Positions 32,701 through 40,295 of a DNA stretch of 64,000 nucleotides are shown piece by piece; within the stretch, counting starts at the first letter, position 1; each line of letters begins with the position of its first letter. Both the position numbers and the translations under genes were made by a program. The stretch lies in contig CM054118.1 of NCBI GenBank assembly GCA_028673005.1, positions 87,042,964 to 87,106,963 of the forward strand, in the 5' to 3' direction. Under the pieces are notes generated by a model that searched no databases, was not told where the DNA came from, and was given only the letters and a program-made list of their open reading frames with translations. The DNA comes from Tanypteryx hageni (Eukaryota > Arthropoda > Insecta > Odonata > Petaluridae).

Positions 32701-34043
32701 ATAAAAAGAGACTTGCATATAGAAAAATCTGAAACATTTTTATACTGTGCACTAATGAATATAACTAATATAAAAATATCTTAGGTATTTGCATATGTAA
32801 TAGTGCTTTAAACCAGCAAAAAATAAATGTAGATAAGTTATATGCTAAATTGCAATTCCAATTAATGATAATACTGTGGCATCATACATGCCATGCCAAC
32901 GCTGAGAATTTCCTGATCACCAAATTAGCTACTCATTCCAAGGATAAATTTCCAACATTTTGCACTAAAGATCTTTAACTCCAGGGAAGCAAATCAAATA
33001 AATTCAATTAATTGCTATGCTGAAACAGGGGTTACTCAATACCCACTAACTCGAGAGTAATATATGAATACAAAGATCATTTTATAACATGGAACCAACT
33101 TTGTTTCACACTGCACACCCTCTCCCCAAATTTCTCCTATCCCTTTACCCTCCCCTTAGACAATCTTTCCACTAAACATTGTGTCGCTGCACATATAACT
33201 TTAGCAAAAATAAGTTTCTTCCTATTTTTAGCTTGATGTCACTTGCAGGTAATTCTCAACGAATAATTTCGCTTAATAGTTCAGCCGTTGATTGTCACTA
33301 AAATTATTACATTTTTTCTCTGCAAACTTACGCCTTCATCGTGATCTTGGATAAATGACTGTAGAGAATTTTCGGAGAAGGATCCAGTTGCGCCATGAGG
33401 TTTTCGCTCAGACAATAATTGAAAAAATGAGCCCTCTGATGTCACATCCAAATCACTGTCACCTTTGAATCTTTTTGCCGGCTCGCATCTAAAAGAAATA
33501 ACCAAATTCGTACGGATGTAATTAATTTCAAAGAATGAAGGAGCATTTTGAATAACATCTAACGAATGAATAAAAATTAATCAGATTATTACAAAAATTA
33601 AATAAGAAGCAAAACCCAATGTATTCATAATGAACAAATAAATCCGGAAGAAGTGAAAGCATGTAAACTGTGCGGAGGGATTGATACATTACTTATTGTT
33701 ATCTAAAAGGATAATAGCAGATGAGATAAATACATTACACGAAATAGGAAAGAAAAGATAATGGCAACAAATGTTTTTTGAAGAATTGTAATTCATTAAA
33801 TAAAAAATCAAACAGCGCGCAATAAAATAGATCCAGTACTCACTTAAAAGGATTTTTTCTTTTTTCAGCACTCGAAGACCTGAGCTTGTCCAATTCTTTT
33901 GAGTCATCAATGCTTGATATATGGCCTTGGTCTGAACGTGTAATTCTAGCATGTAGGAGGGCTCTCTTCTTCAGTCTGTGTATACGCATCACCTCATCTG
34001 GACGTTTCCACGGCAGTGAATCCACTGCGTTCGTTTCTTCCAT
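8329..34043 (-). CDS. DONSON: DONSON / humpty dumpty homologue, eight-exon gene
   Basis: The joined exons 34043-33844, 33488-33332, 31565-31458, 26427-26156, 20120-19942, 17622-17307, 16358-16163 and 8712-8329 give 1812 nt, or 603 residues plus stop. Every junction is GT-AG and every phase agrees. Human DONSON, as I recall it, has about 566 residues and matches in order: an N-terminal KNPF box, IPVDWSLK, HPSLPWLPLFPR, the PFFYLCANAFTCLFRAAG block, LTPTTRGLRAAM, an acidic stretch followed by SEWLEKMGV, KPESLVYVEG, PPTLLAPVAFRGATL, and a C-terminal end with CGLVPSTLEAF and a final YSWSS. The family protein is nuclear; it protects replication forks and helps assemble the CMG helicase. The start is the only Met in a frame that reaches the first donor. 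The introns are packed with transposons but no coding exon is broken. The family assignment is very secure; untranslated exons and promoter are not resolved. Confidence 0.96.
9655..9870. repeat. Copy of the B-box dispersed repeat
   Basis: Shares the GGGTTCGACTTC start, the CCATAAAATAACATGCAAAA block and the following 150 bases with the copy at 1391. It is more diverged and shorter at its far end. It lies inside the 8815-11998 element in DONSON intron 7. Confidence 0.55.
9925..10222. repeat. Dispersed repeat with terminal hairpin
   Basis: Inverted relative to the copy at 43190-43490, with about three quarters of positions shared by eye. The terminal hairpin has stem AGGCATTCT (10181-10189) pairing with AGAATGCCT (10212-10220). 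In the other copy the stem bases differ but still pair. Internal landmark: AGGAGATGAAAATTACGACGG. Confidence 0.65.
10557..10960. repeat. Dispersed repeat fragments
   Basis: GAATCGAACCCGGGAATTC near 10615 is a B-box in reverse orientation. 10780-10930 is shared with 43560-43700 (AAAATCCCAAGCAAAACC against AAAATCTCGAGCAAAACA, then a GATCGC..GATGG block). Non-coding. Confidence 0.5.
11060..11085. repeat. Solo end of a Tigger-like element
   Basis: ACATAAAGAGAGGGAGCACTG followed by TA resembles the right end of the element at 17770-18375 (GCATAAAGAGAGGGAAACCTG, TA). I could not find a matching left end nearby. Confidence 0.4.
11630..11895. repeat. Subterminal tandem repeat, period about 92-95 bp
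   Basis: ACTCGCTTATAC recurs near 11641, 11733 and 11828. Each copy is followed by AAACTCT, GATGAGTTGTGGGGG or close variants, and CGAGGGCCAAAGCTTT-like sequence. About three diverged copies inside the right end of the 8815-11998 element. Confidence 0.75.
12001..13843. other. DONSON intron 7, unremarkable AT-rich part
   Basis: No coding sequence, RNA gene or repeat recognised. Short open frames are random for this base composition. Confidence 0.5.
13844..14420 (-). pseudogene. piggyBac transposase C-terminal fragment
   Basis: The minus strand reads MKSTIIHSYNIFMGGVDRHD (third catalytic Asp region), then, after a frameshift, LGERRTLKYWKKVVFSIFGR and NSYLIYKKNTTGK, and the Cys-rich tail RRCVMCSKRDRG with CAKCGKGLHGLC. 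Two frames are used, so it is not functional. The N-terminal two thirds are missing. It belongs to a different piggyBac group from the copy at 4986-7088. Confidence 0.82.
14450..15308 (+). mobile_element. Possible piggyBac 5' end with N-terminal exon
   Basis: TTAA at 14446-14449 is followed by CCCCTCAGCATCGTCCTGCG, shaped like a piggyBac terminus. At 15165-15308 the plus strand reads MTSTNRKAQAIPGDEK, stop, then SDSEESVSSESNSENNIED before a GTAAAA donor-like site, which fits the acidic N-terminus of piggyBac transposases. No PiggyBac domain follows. With the minus-strand C-terminus at 13844-14420 it forms a head-to-head arrangement. Confidence 0.45.
15309..16162. other. DONSON intron 7, rest
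   Basis: Low-information AT-rich intron; nothing recognised. Confidence 0.45.
16163..16358 (-). CDS. DONSON: DONSON exon 7
   Basis: Begins after TCTGCCCAG and ends in phase 0 before GTAACC. It codes VIDRERDLDRKPESLVYVEG followed by FNFLMDCRS, GPLAGVPPTLLAPVAFRGATL and ALK, a near-colinear match to human DONSON. It has no Met of its own, so a simple start-to-stop scan misses it. Confidence 0.95.
17307..17622 (-). CDS. DONSON: DONSON exon 6
   Basis: The acceptor AATAG gives AT, which completes the G carried over from exon 5 as Asp, and the exon continues as VLFSMPLKR. It has a Gly/Ser linker, a run of Glu/Asp and the conserved SEWLEKMGV motif. The donor GTATCC lies just below 17307; the leftover CA joins T of exon 7. 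Confidence 0.94.
17770..18375 (+). mobile_element. Tigger-like element nested in the outer copy, TA target
   Basis: Ends CAAGTTTCCCTCTCTTTATG and CAGGTTTCCCTCTCTTTATG (inward), with TA at 17768-17769 and 18376-18377. Length 606 bases. Near 18222 the plus strand reads MKRKKSILEGS then stop, like the start of a CENP-B-type transposase, so it is an internally deleted copy. Confidence 0.8.
18619..18780 (+). pseudogene. Tigger/jerky transposase N-terminal fragment
   Basis: Reads GAKKRCAIMPEEKLDIIKQY and later GFAVSTM, matching the first helix-turn-helix (CENP-B N-terminal / psq-type) of Tigger and jerky transposases. The rest of the protein is absent. It belongs to the element 17654-19027. Confidence 0.65.
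19942..20120 (-). CDS. DONSON: DONSON exon 5
   Basis: Acceptor TTGGCAG at the upper end, donor GTATTT at the lower end. It codes CESFRSLFQLV, the Cys-rich PFFYLCANAFTCLFRAAG block and LTPTTRGLRAAMKEE, all close to the central part of human DONSON. Longer readings through 20149 run into the intron. Confidence 0.95.
20121..21968. other. DONSON intron 4, repeat-poor part
   Basis: AT-rich. No coding region or clear repeat recognised, apart from a small GC-richer patch near 20325-20420. Confidence 0.45.
21969..22445. mobile_element. MITE-like element with about 36-bp inverted ends
   Basis: ATTAAGAATTAAAAATAACTTTG near 21975 is the reverse complement of CAAAGTTATTTTTAATTCTTAAT near 22418; similarity continues inward through AAGAGACT / AGTCTCTT. 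The interior (about 370 bases) is non-coding and carries GATGACAATGCAAAGCATCG. Confidence 0.65.
22446..23110. repeat. Diverged tandem repeat, period about 300-310 bp
   Basis: CAATAATGTATTTAAAATTCG (near 22458), ACAATAATGTATTTAAAATT (near 22770) and ACAGTAATGTATTAAAATGC (near 23072) head three successive units. Each of the first two continues with poly-AT and then TTTTGAATCAAAACTTCTC or TTTTGAACCAAAGTTTTTC. About 2.2 units, AT-rich, non-coding. Confidence 0.6.
23727..24008. repeat. 98-bp subterminal tandem repeat, 2.9 units
   Basis: Units begin at 23727, 23825 and 23923, an exact 98-base period with only a few substitutions. Each unit opens with the terminal-repeat motif GAATATAGTGCGA and contains its reverse complement TCGCACTATATTC about 45 bases later. 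The terminal repeat is therefore present several times in both orientations at this end only. Confidence 0.92.
24305..25629 (+). pseudogene. pogo transposase with a single frameshift
   Basis: Starts MMDREKEIDHVEKKAS. There is an N-terminal helix-turn-helix (RRNYDMSFKILVAQ, KYGVPEATIRLW), then a CENP-B-type second helix-turn-helix (RRMMRRKGLDLRRRTSLAQR). After a one-base shift near 24829-24835 comes the DDE domain: NADQTPVCFDMP (first Asp), GMLVLDAFKGHL (second Asp), GGMTSQLQVLDVVINKPFKD (third Asp) and an acidic Ser-rich tail (DGSEDGVLWDEESDG). About 440 residues in total, a normal length for the family. All three catalytic Asp are kept, so loss of activity is recent or the shift is a sequencing or assembly error. 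The minus-strand relic at 28225-29006 is the same family. Confidence 0.9.
25945..26038. repeat. Short transposon-end remnant
   Basis: CAGTCTATAAGACGCAAGC at the left and GTGCGTTTTATTGCCCG ending in ACAGTA at the right look like the two ends of a very small terminal-repeat element with a GCG/CGC core. Internal sequence about 50 bases. Weak support. Confidence 0.35.
26156..26427 (-). CDS. DONSON: DONSON exon 4
   Basis: Starts in phase 0 after ACCTCAG and ends in phase 2 before GTAAAT. It codes TCEEASGITGYVRC and then FWQHPSLPWLPLFPR, the second being one of the most conserved DONSON blocks. The final TG joins G of exon 5 to make the Trp of HQEW. Confidence 0.95.
26698..27205 (+). mobile_element. 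Inverted-repeat element inside the Tigger copy
   Basis: TATAGTTGGGAGCATGAACA at the left pairs with TGTTCATCCTCCCAACTATA-like sequence at the right (about 35 bases of inverted repeat). CATCTAT flanks both sides (26688, 27211). The interior encodes the small plus-strand remnant at 26903. Confidence 0.65.
26903..27103 (+). pseudogene. Helix-turn-helix-like transposase remnant, unnamed family
   Basis: Reads MEGEGNKCKVLHKQAREIIY, then a helical stretch (KNESADADEATSKVGYNV) and CGIGLSAS. The pattern of a basic N-terminus, a helix and a Gly-rich turn resembles the N-terminal DNA-binding segments of unclassified DDE transposases that I recall from animal genomes. I cannot name the family. No DDE part follows. 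Confidence 0.4.
27427..28224 (+). pseudogene. Tigger/jerky transposase, N-terminal half
   Basis: Starts MSESKQKCVVLNIQQKLEI (first helix-turn-helix) and continues in a second frame as KTMKKSSYDELDKAMLVWFN, the CENP-B second DNA-binding domain with SGRLTRFKQHHWI, then EEFQEFINQ, the first catalytic Asp in YNADENGLDTY, and later NKDIFKEWFDKKFVPQVRD. It has several frameshifts and stops. It is cut at about 28225, before the second and third catalytic residues, where the reversed pogo sequence begins. Confidence 0.82.
28225..29006 (-). pseudogene. pogo transposase, N-terminal part, disabled
   Basis: Reads GIRRSYDRNFKLMVVH, SFSGPKRGQFHALEE, then SNGWYVHMMRRNGFSLRQRT, MGNADKTPIYFD (first catalytic Asp), and TVMLTVLVDGTKLPPYVILK, in at least three frames. 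It is the same family as the copy at 24305-25629 but more decayed. It ends after KCQGQRWIT, so the second and third Asp are lost. Confidence 0.85.
28225..29611 (-). mobile_element. pogo element, 5' half only, reversed inside the Tigger copy
   Basis: Its outer end at about 29594-29611 (TTCGGGTAAATACAG then TA) resembles the right end of the complete pogo copy (TTCGGGCTAATACGG, TA). The other end is missing: homology stops abruptly at about 28225 inside the catalytic domain. It holds the transposase relic 28225-29006. Confidence 0.7.
29874..31233. mobile_element. piggyBac-type non-autonomous element holding a LINE
   Basis: Left end CCCTCTGAGCATTA after ATAA (a decayed TTAA); right end CCCTCCGAGTGTTA (inward) before TTAA at 31234-31237. 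There is no piggyBac coding sequence. AT-rich near-tandem blocks (CATAATATCATTACATAAATC-like) lie on both sides of a plus-strand LINE fragment. In DONSON intron 3. Confidence 0.6.
30058..30940 (+). pseudogene. Non-LTR retrotransposon, reverse transcriptase 3' end
   Basis: Reads FTDEIKFLGVILDPQLKWSA, HIEYLCKKL, later MLYFAHFYSHINYGIVL, FRLQKRIIRSLCNAPYRAHC and YNKLPACIKDKKSQVQFKRD. This is the C-terminal thumb and tail region of Jockey/CR1-type reverse transcriptases. The catalytic FADD part is absent and there are several frameshifts. The 3' end is followed by TGGACAAATAAAATTATTATTATT, the ATT tail of the insertion. A different family from the LINEs at 40-63 kb. Confidence 0.8.
31458..31565 (-). 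CDS. DONSON: DONSON exon 3
   Basis: Exactly 36 codons, phase 0 at both ends, between an acceptor ending TTTTTAG and a GTAAGT donor. It holds the conserved IPVDWSLKKKIRL segment that matches the LPVDWSIKTRLL segment of human DONSON, followed by PFPW. It is too short to stand out as an open reading frame and was found by walking the gene. Confidence 0.93.
31689..32656. mobile_element. Possible Tigger-like shell, TA target
   Basis: CAGTAGAAACCCATTATAA after TA (31687-31688) and CAGTAGTCCCTTGTAGAGG (inward) before TA (32657-32658). Only six to eight terminal bases match, so the pairing is weak. A second end-like motif, CAGTAAACCCTTCTCTTACG, lies near 32404. No coding content. In DONSON intron 2. 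Confidence 0.4.
32657..33331. other. DONSON intron 2, rest
   Basis: Nothing recognised beyond AT-rich intron sequence. Confidence 0.4.
33332..33488 (-). CDS. DONSON: DONSON exon 2
   Basis: Runs from an acceptor with a pyrimidine-rich tract ending TTTTAG to a GTAAGT donor, and ends in phase 0. It codes a low-complexity, poorly conserved Ser/Asp-rich linker (to about residue 119). Support comes from phase agreement and position rather than strong similarity. Confidence 0.88.
33844..34043 (-). CDS. DONSON: DONSON exon 1 (start codon)
   Basis: Starts with ATG at 34043-34041 and codes residues 1-66 plus two bases. It holds the basic N-terminus and the NPF box (KRKNPFK) found near the N-terminus of DONSON proteins. 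The donor is GTGAGT just below 33844; the two leftover bases AA join A of exon 2 to make Lys. Confidence 0.93.
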
Positions 34044-34640
34044 TATTTAACGAATAAATATCGAAATTACATTTATAAATGTAATACCTGTTTCAAAGGA
34101 CGTAAACTCCACCACAATATATTAGGCTAATAGTTTACAGGCATGTTTTGAAATGGAAGTTAACACTTTTAAATCTCTTCATAGAAAAATTTCACATAAA
34201 ATTCCATGTAAACCAAAACTGAACAACGGAAAAACTAATCAATCGTCCGTAATCGAAAATTGAGGATTTTCAAACATTATTAACGGCTTCCAAACGTTTC
34301 AAACAGACAATGTGAAGTAATTAAAAGTACCCACCAGGTGGTGCTGTTGTACATTTTCGTTAGGCAGATGCTCTTGATTCAAATCTCCACTCCAGTGGTC
34401 TCTGTCAACGTAGTTTAATTTTTCCCGCAAGTTTTTGAACTACATTTGAATTCTATGCCGTAGCCCATCACACAAAAACGATTCTGTTATCATCGTCACC
34501 GGAGCTGAAAAAATGGATAGATATCAATGTATAGGTTAAACCTCAAATACGGTATTTTCTAGTTCCCAAACATCTCTGGTTCGAATAGTTCCGGAATTTT
34601 GACTAATACGGGAAAACATTCCTGGTCTGGAAGTATGGCG
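34044..34640 (-). promoter_or_regulatory. DONSON upstream flank
   Basis: This stretch lies directly upstream of the DONSON start codon and must hold its 5' untranslated region and probably its promoter. I see no TATA box at a convincing position, and no open frame on either strand that looks like a divergent gene. Confidence 0.3.
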
Positions 34641-36769
34641 TAGATGGCATTTCGATTTTCCAGTGCTCTGTGTTCCTTCAGCCTAACAATAAAAAACTAT
34701 TTTAAAATGCTAAATACGCCCGCACGAGGTGTTACGCGCCTTGTACACAGCAATTGCAACTATGTACAGTACTCAGAAAGTGACAATAAAAATCTAGATA
34801 GCTTTTTCCATTCAATAGAGAATTTCAAACTCATCTTATGGCTGAAAACAAATCCAGGAGAAAATACTAAAATATAAAAAATTGAAAAATAATTACGCAT
34901 TCTTTTTAGAACCTAATTTCATTGAATCGCCACTGAAAGACGTCTGCATTTGAGCTGAAAGGCGAATCTGGTTTTTTATAACCTTTTGATGAATATTGTA
35001 GATTTTTAAGATGAATACTTATCTTTCTTTTCTCACGATTCAATGGGAATTAATTAAATAACAATTTCTTTTAGATGAAATAGCAAAACACTGTATAAAT
35101 ATATGTGACGAGGGGGCTCTCCAGCCAGATGTATTCCAGAAGAAGCATTTAGAAAATACTCCTCTCAGGTATCTTCAATAGACACAACAAGGTTATAAAA
35201 AACCCAGATGCACATTTCGGCTACAAAACAGCCGTCTTCAGTGGTAATTCACCGAAAATAAATTCTAAAAGAAAATGTGTTCTTTCGTTTGAAAAGTAAA
35301 ATTTGTCATCTGCTGTTATAGGTCCATTATTTATTTTCCTAAAAGCGATTCGAAGATATTATAAAACAATATTTTTAAGTTCTTAAATTTTATAAAAGAT
35401 GTTATGGCCCAATGCGATGGCCCCGATGGTCAATGAAAATTTGCTTTTTCTTAGAAGGCGATGGAGAAATTTCGGGAAAAGAACTCTCGGTAGAGACGGA
35501 GAAGATGGAAACCAGCGAATATTTAGATCAGTAGTTCCCAACCTTTTTGTAGGCGCGACACCCTTTCAAAGATAAAAAGCATTTCGAGGCATCAAAGTCT
35601 TCAAGCAATGTTTTTTATATTTTCACAAACGAGTATTAAAACTTTTGGAGGTATACAAATTTGTTGCTATCACTCGGTAAATAATTTATTAGAGATCAAA
35701 TTAATACCCTAGTTACCTGTAAACACATCCAAATCGTTGATGTATTTACAAAACTATTTTTATCGCGGCACCCCTAAAAAGCAGCTGTTATATAAATTAC
35801 TTTTTCAGTTGCGCAGGAAGCTTAAATACTTCGCGACTTGAGTTTCGGCGCTTCTCACATGACCAAATTTACTTTTCCTTCACGTGATGTATTCCACCTG
35901 ATAAAGACTTCTATAGCGAAATACGGAATAAAAGCATTTTTTAAATTGAGTGCTCCTCCGGATATATAGCAGATTTCTGGCGGCATAGCGACCCACGTCA
36001 GGAGACGCGGTGTGGGAGAGGTCAGGGTGGAATTCGTCTATGGAAAGTTTATTAAAATTGTATTTTTTCCAATTGATAAGAAAATAAAACACAATACAAT
36101 GCTGATATAATAAAGTGAGTGCAGCAGAGTCTAGTTAAATGAAGAATTTTGGAGAGAGAGAGAGAAGAGGTTGCGTCGCGTCTTAATCCGCGCTGTAAAC
36201 TGGACGTTCTCTAGGAAGCAAGAAAGGTATACTCCATGTCGGAGTACACAGTTTACAAATGAGTCCTTTGAGATCGACAAATTTTATTAAAACTGCCCAA
36301 TACCAAATTTCATCAAAACTAGCTGTGCCCGTGCGAATAATTCGCACGAAAAGACAAAGTATTTTAATAAACAAAATTTTATTTAGATTTTTTCCTTTAT
36401 ATTTACGATTTTACAATATTTCTTTGAATACAATATTTGACGTTAATATTTTATCATTGTCCATAAGCTATCGAGGTCCTTCAATGATGGTAACAGTGAC
36501 CTTCTTAAATGATGAAGCTCGGGAAAAAGCCAGCTGACTATGGGAGAAAACGGGCGATGATAGGTAAATTCCAAGCGTCTTTCGTATTGATTGTCATTGT
36601 AAATCCGATTTTGATCGGAAATTGTCTTCTACACAGTTTGAAAGGAATTGTAGGATCTGATGGGCATAATTGAATCCTCGGTATGAGAACAGTCTTTCCA
36701 GTGCCAATAATTCCGCTGCTATACAGTGTTCGTGCAAGCCTTTTACGTGTTCCATTAACCAATCCTTTA
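34641..36769. other. Intergenic stretch upstream of DONSON
   Basis: No gene supported. About 35530-35790 looks like a decayed hAT-type element (CAGTAGTTCCCAACCTTTTT at its left, CGCGGCACCCC near its right). 36270-36330 is a short copy of the repeat that flanks the LINE at 40812 (AAATTTTATTAAAACTGCCC). Confidence 0.45.
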
Positions 36770-39153
36770 CAGTGGAACCTCGGTTTACGAACTTAATTCG
36801 TTCCGTAAAACTGTTCGTAAACCGAGTTGTTCGTAAACCGAAACAATTATTCCCATAAGAATCAATGTAAAATGGATTAATCCGTTCAAGACCCCAAGAA
36901 AATGGCCCTTTATTATCTTTATTTTCTACTTCATGCTTGAAATCCTATACAAAACAATGGAAATTCATAGTTTTAACTCAAAAGGAATTGGAAGTAATAA
37001 AACAAAAAGAATAAACGTAAAAACAAACTTTATTTCAACTTATCTTACAAAATAGTAAAGTGTTATTGTTTGGAAGGGGAGTCCCCTTTCATGAAAACAT
37101 CGGGAACTTGAAGTTCATCAGGTTTCTGTCTCACTAAAAACCTATCCAATGAGATTTGTTTCTTCTTGCTTTTTATAATTTTGCGGAAATGAGACATGAC
37201 ATTATCATTGAACAGATTTATAACGCGATTTGATAAAGTTTTATCGGGGTGATATCTTTCCACAAAACTTTGCACCTCACTCCATTTCGCACACATTTCG
37301 TGGATCGTGGATCTAGGAACATCTTCCATTCGTTCATCAGTCTCTGAAAATAATATTTCCTCTGTCACCGTCTTTTGCTGCTCATTAAGAAGCTGTTCCA
37401 GTTCTTCCGTAGTGAATTCATTGCTGTGGTCCTCCACTAACTCCTCCACATCAACATTATCAACTTCTAATCCAATCCTATTGCCTATAGATACAATATC
37501 ATCGACAATATCAGCAGACTCAGTCTCATAGCCCTCAATGCCAGATATACAGTCTGGCCACAATTTCCTCCAGGCTGATTTCATAGTTCTCTGAGTCACT
37601 AGCCCCCAGGCTTTGTCAATGAAACTTAAACAATGGAGGATATTCAAATGTTTTTTCCAGAATTCTCTGAGTGTTAATTCTGTGTCAGAGGTTGCTTCGA
37701 AACACCTTTGAAATAATTCCTTGATGTACAGTTTCTTAAAGTTTGAAATGATCTGCAGGTTTATAGGCTGGATTTGAGGAGTCGTGTTAGGGGGCAGGAA
37801 CTTCACTGTGATTTAACCAAACGCCTCAACCAACTCGTCTTGCAAGTCTGGAGGATGAGCAGGAGCATTGTCCATCACAAGAAGGCATTTTAGTGGCAAT
37901 TCGTTTTCTTGGAGGTATTTTCTCACGCTTGGGGCAAAGGCTTCATGGATCCACTCAATGAACAGTTGCCTGGTTACCCAAGCCTTACTATTAGCCCTCC
38001 ACATAACAAACAGTTTACTTTTCATTACATTATTTTTCTTAAACACCCTAGGATTCTCAGAGTGGTAGACAAGCAATGGCTTGACCTTGAAGTCCCCAAT
38101 TGCATTTCCACATAGTAAAAGAGTCCGCTGGTCCTTCATTGGCTTATGTCCAGGCAAAGTCTTTTCTTCCTGAGTGATGTAGGTCCTATTTGGTAATTTT
38201 TTCCAAAATAGGCCAGTTTCATCACAGTTGAATATGTACTTGCTGGGGAAGAAAACTCTCAGCTTTTACATAGTCATTAAATTCTTGTACATATTTCTTA
38301 GCAGCTTCTTGGTCTGAGCTTGCAGCCTCTCCATGCCTATTTACATTATGTATTCCAGTTCTCTTCTTAAACTTCTCAAACCATCCTCGGCTAGCTTTGA
38401 ACAGTTCAGTATAAGTACTCGTACCAGGGTTTGTTATTAAAAGGTCATCATGTAATCGTTTCGCTTTTGCACAAATTAGAGCTTCAGAAACACTATCACC
38501 AGCTAACTGTTTCTCATTTATCCAAATCAACAGCAATTTTTCCACTTCGTCAATCAATTGTGGTCTTTGTTTACTAATAACTTTTACTCCTTTCGCGACA
38601 TCAGCTTTCTTGATCGTCTCTCTTTTTTAGTATAGCACAGATCGATGATTTCGCCATACCGAATTGCGTAGCAAGATCCGAGACACGAACACCATTTTCA
38701 TATTTAGATATAATTTATTTTTTCACCTCTATCGTGTTTTTATTTCTTTTCAATTTACTTTCATCATTCTTTGGCTTCATGGTGGTCTAAAAAGATAATT
38801 TAATTAAGTGTAAATTAAACTTTGAAACAATAGCAACACGTATACAAAAACAATATAAGACTCACTCGAGCAGCAGTCCAATAAATATGACGCACTCGAA
38901 CAGCAGTCTATCCTGAGTGAACGCTACCGCGAAACTAATACCTTCTCATTTCTCAGACTCAACGGCGCCAGCGCAGGTGTGTCTGTCCGGGGTTTTGCGC
39001 AGCGGCGCGCCGAGATGTCAGTCCGTGGAGCACGTGACTGCCTGTTCGTAAGCCGAAATTCTGTTCGCAAACCGAAGCATTTTTTCGTCGGGATTTTTGT
39101 TCGTAAACCGAATTGTTCGTAAACAGAGTCGTTCGTAAACCGAGGTTCCACTG
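36770..39153 (-). mobile_element. Tigger element with complete ends, TA target
   Basis: Ends CAGTGGAACCTCGGTTTACG on both sides (20 of 20 bases identical), with TA at 36768-36769 and 39154-39155. The motif GTTCGTAAACCGA recurs inside both ends as a subterminal repeat (36797-36840 and 39040-39140). Length 2384 bases, normal for Tigger. One minus-strand transposase pseudogene fills the middle. Confidence 0.93.
37063..38780 (-). pseudogene. Tigger (TIGD-like) transposase, disabled
   Basis: Starts MKPKNDESKLKRNKNTIEVK at 38780, then stop, then KYENGVRVSDLATQFGMAKS (first helix-turn-helix), a frameshift, the CENP-B second domain (LTI-type segment with SRGWFEKFKKRTGIHNV), CDETGLFWKKLPNRTYI (first Asp), PLLVYHSENPRVFKK, PLKCLLVMDNAPAHPPDL (second Asp), a stop, then FLPPNTTPQIQPINLQII, where the usual third catalytic Asp (QPMDQ in relatives) is Asn. 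The C-terminal part has a DDE tail and an acidic region. Two or more frameshifts, two stops and a lost catalytic residue. Confidence 0.92.
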
Positions 39154-39639
39154 TACTGGCGTTTAAATTTCTGATCGGCATTACAATAGTCTTTAGTTCG
39201 TTTCCAAGGTTCAGTGACCATTGACTAAATTTTCCAAAGCCGATTATCCTTGACACAGGCTTAAACGATTGATGTTCGACTACCTTGTATAACGACAGGA
39301 AGGATGTCGCCGCCTAAAACAATGTGGGTTGTATACACAACAGGGATAAACTTAAAATGTTAAAAGCTACCCTTTGGTCAGGGTTAAATAAAAAAAGGAC
39401 ATTCGAATCAATGCCGAGGCCTAAGCTTTCTAAATATGTAACTTTTTTAAAATCGGTTCGGTAGTTCACCAGATCATAATGGCGCAAACAGACAGCACTT
39501 AACTATATAAAATGCTAATTCTCTTGGTCACTTGGTCATTATGTCCTAACGCTCAATATCTCAGTTGTTTTTACAGTCAGTTGAACCAAATTTAGTAGAA
39601 TTGGATTGATCACGTACCAGTCGCGAATGACATAAAAAT

Positions 39640-39985
39640 TTCCAAAAAGACCCTCGGCTCGACTCCAGAGGATGATTTCAATTTCCCATAAGATAACACG
39701 TAAAAATCAATTTTTCGACGTAAAGGCTTTTAATCTTTTGCAAATTAAAATAAGAAATAATTGACCTACAATCTTCGGACCAGGACCGTTTTAAAGAAAA
39801 ATAAATAGCGTTTCCTATTCTTATCGTCATATTTTGCCTACGATACAAAACCGCTCAATTTCTACGTTTAAATCATATTTATTGGAAAAATATAAACTTT
39901 TTAACGATATTTACCTTGCCGACCGTGTCATTGTTAAACCTAGAGATTGTATTGTCGTCTTAACCCTTATACTATATGTGTAAGG
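39640..39985. repeat. Copy of the B-box dispersed repeat
   Basis: Parallels 1391-1725 for about 330 bases, including the CCATAAGATAACACGTAAAA block and the segment ending near TACTATAT. The B-box is weaker here (GGCTCGACTCC). A further partial copy starts at 40498 with GGGTTCGACTCC. Confidence 0.6.
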
Positions 39986-40131
39986 AAAGCGTGCTTTGAA
40001 TGTTTTAATAGATGAGAGAGAAGGAGAGAGAGGAAGAAAGAAGGACAGTGGGAGAGAGAGAGAATGAGAGAAGGGAGAGAGGAGGGAGACAGAGGAGGGA
40101 GACAGAAAAAGGTAGAGGGAAAGACAGATAA

Positions 40132-40295
40132 TGTTCTTTATTAGGGCGATATTGAGACTAGGAAATGTATTTTGCCAGAGAAAGAGAGAGGGGGGAAGGA
40201 GGGAGAATGGGAGGCAGGAGGATAGATAGATAGATAGATAGATAATCGTCTTTATTCGGGCGAAATTTAGACCAGAAGGTCCATTCTTACATTTA
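40132..40295 (-). repeat. Two copies of a retroposon 3' end next to simple repeats
   Basis: TTCTTTATTAGGGCGATATTGAGAC near 40136 and TCGTCTTTATTCGGGCGAAATTTAGACC near 40247 each follow a simple repeat (purine-rich or GATA). The same block at 42270 follows (GACA)n. Read on the minus strand, an element would end with AATAAAG and then a microsatellite tail. Confidence 0.5.
40223..40244. repeat. (GATA)n microsatellite
   Basis: About five uninterrupted GATA units, directly next to the retroposon-like block at 40247. Confidence 0.9.

Noticed and set aside
34644..34877. A 77-codon plus-strand frame upstream of DONSON, a possible divergent gene
   Set aside because: No recognisable domain, no splice context, and the length is expected by chance.
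35530..35790. Complete hAT MITE
   Set aside because: Only the left end is convincing; no matching right end or target duplication, so kept only as a note.
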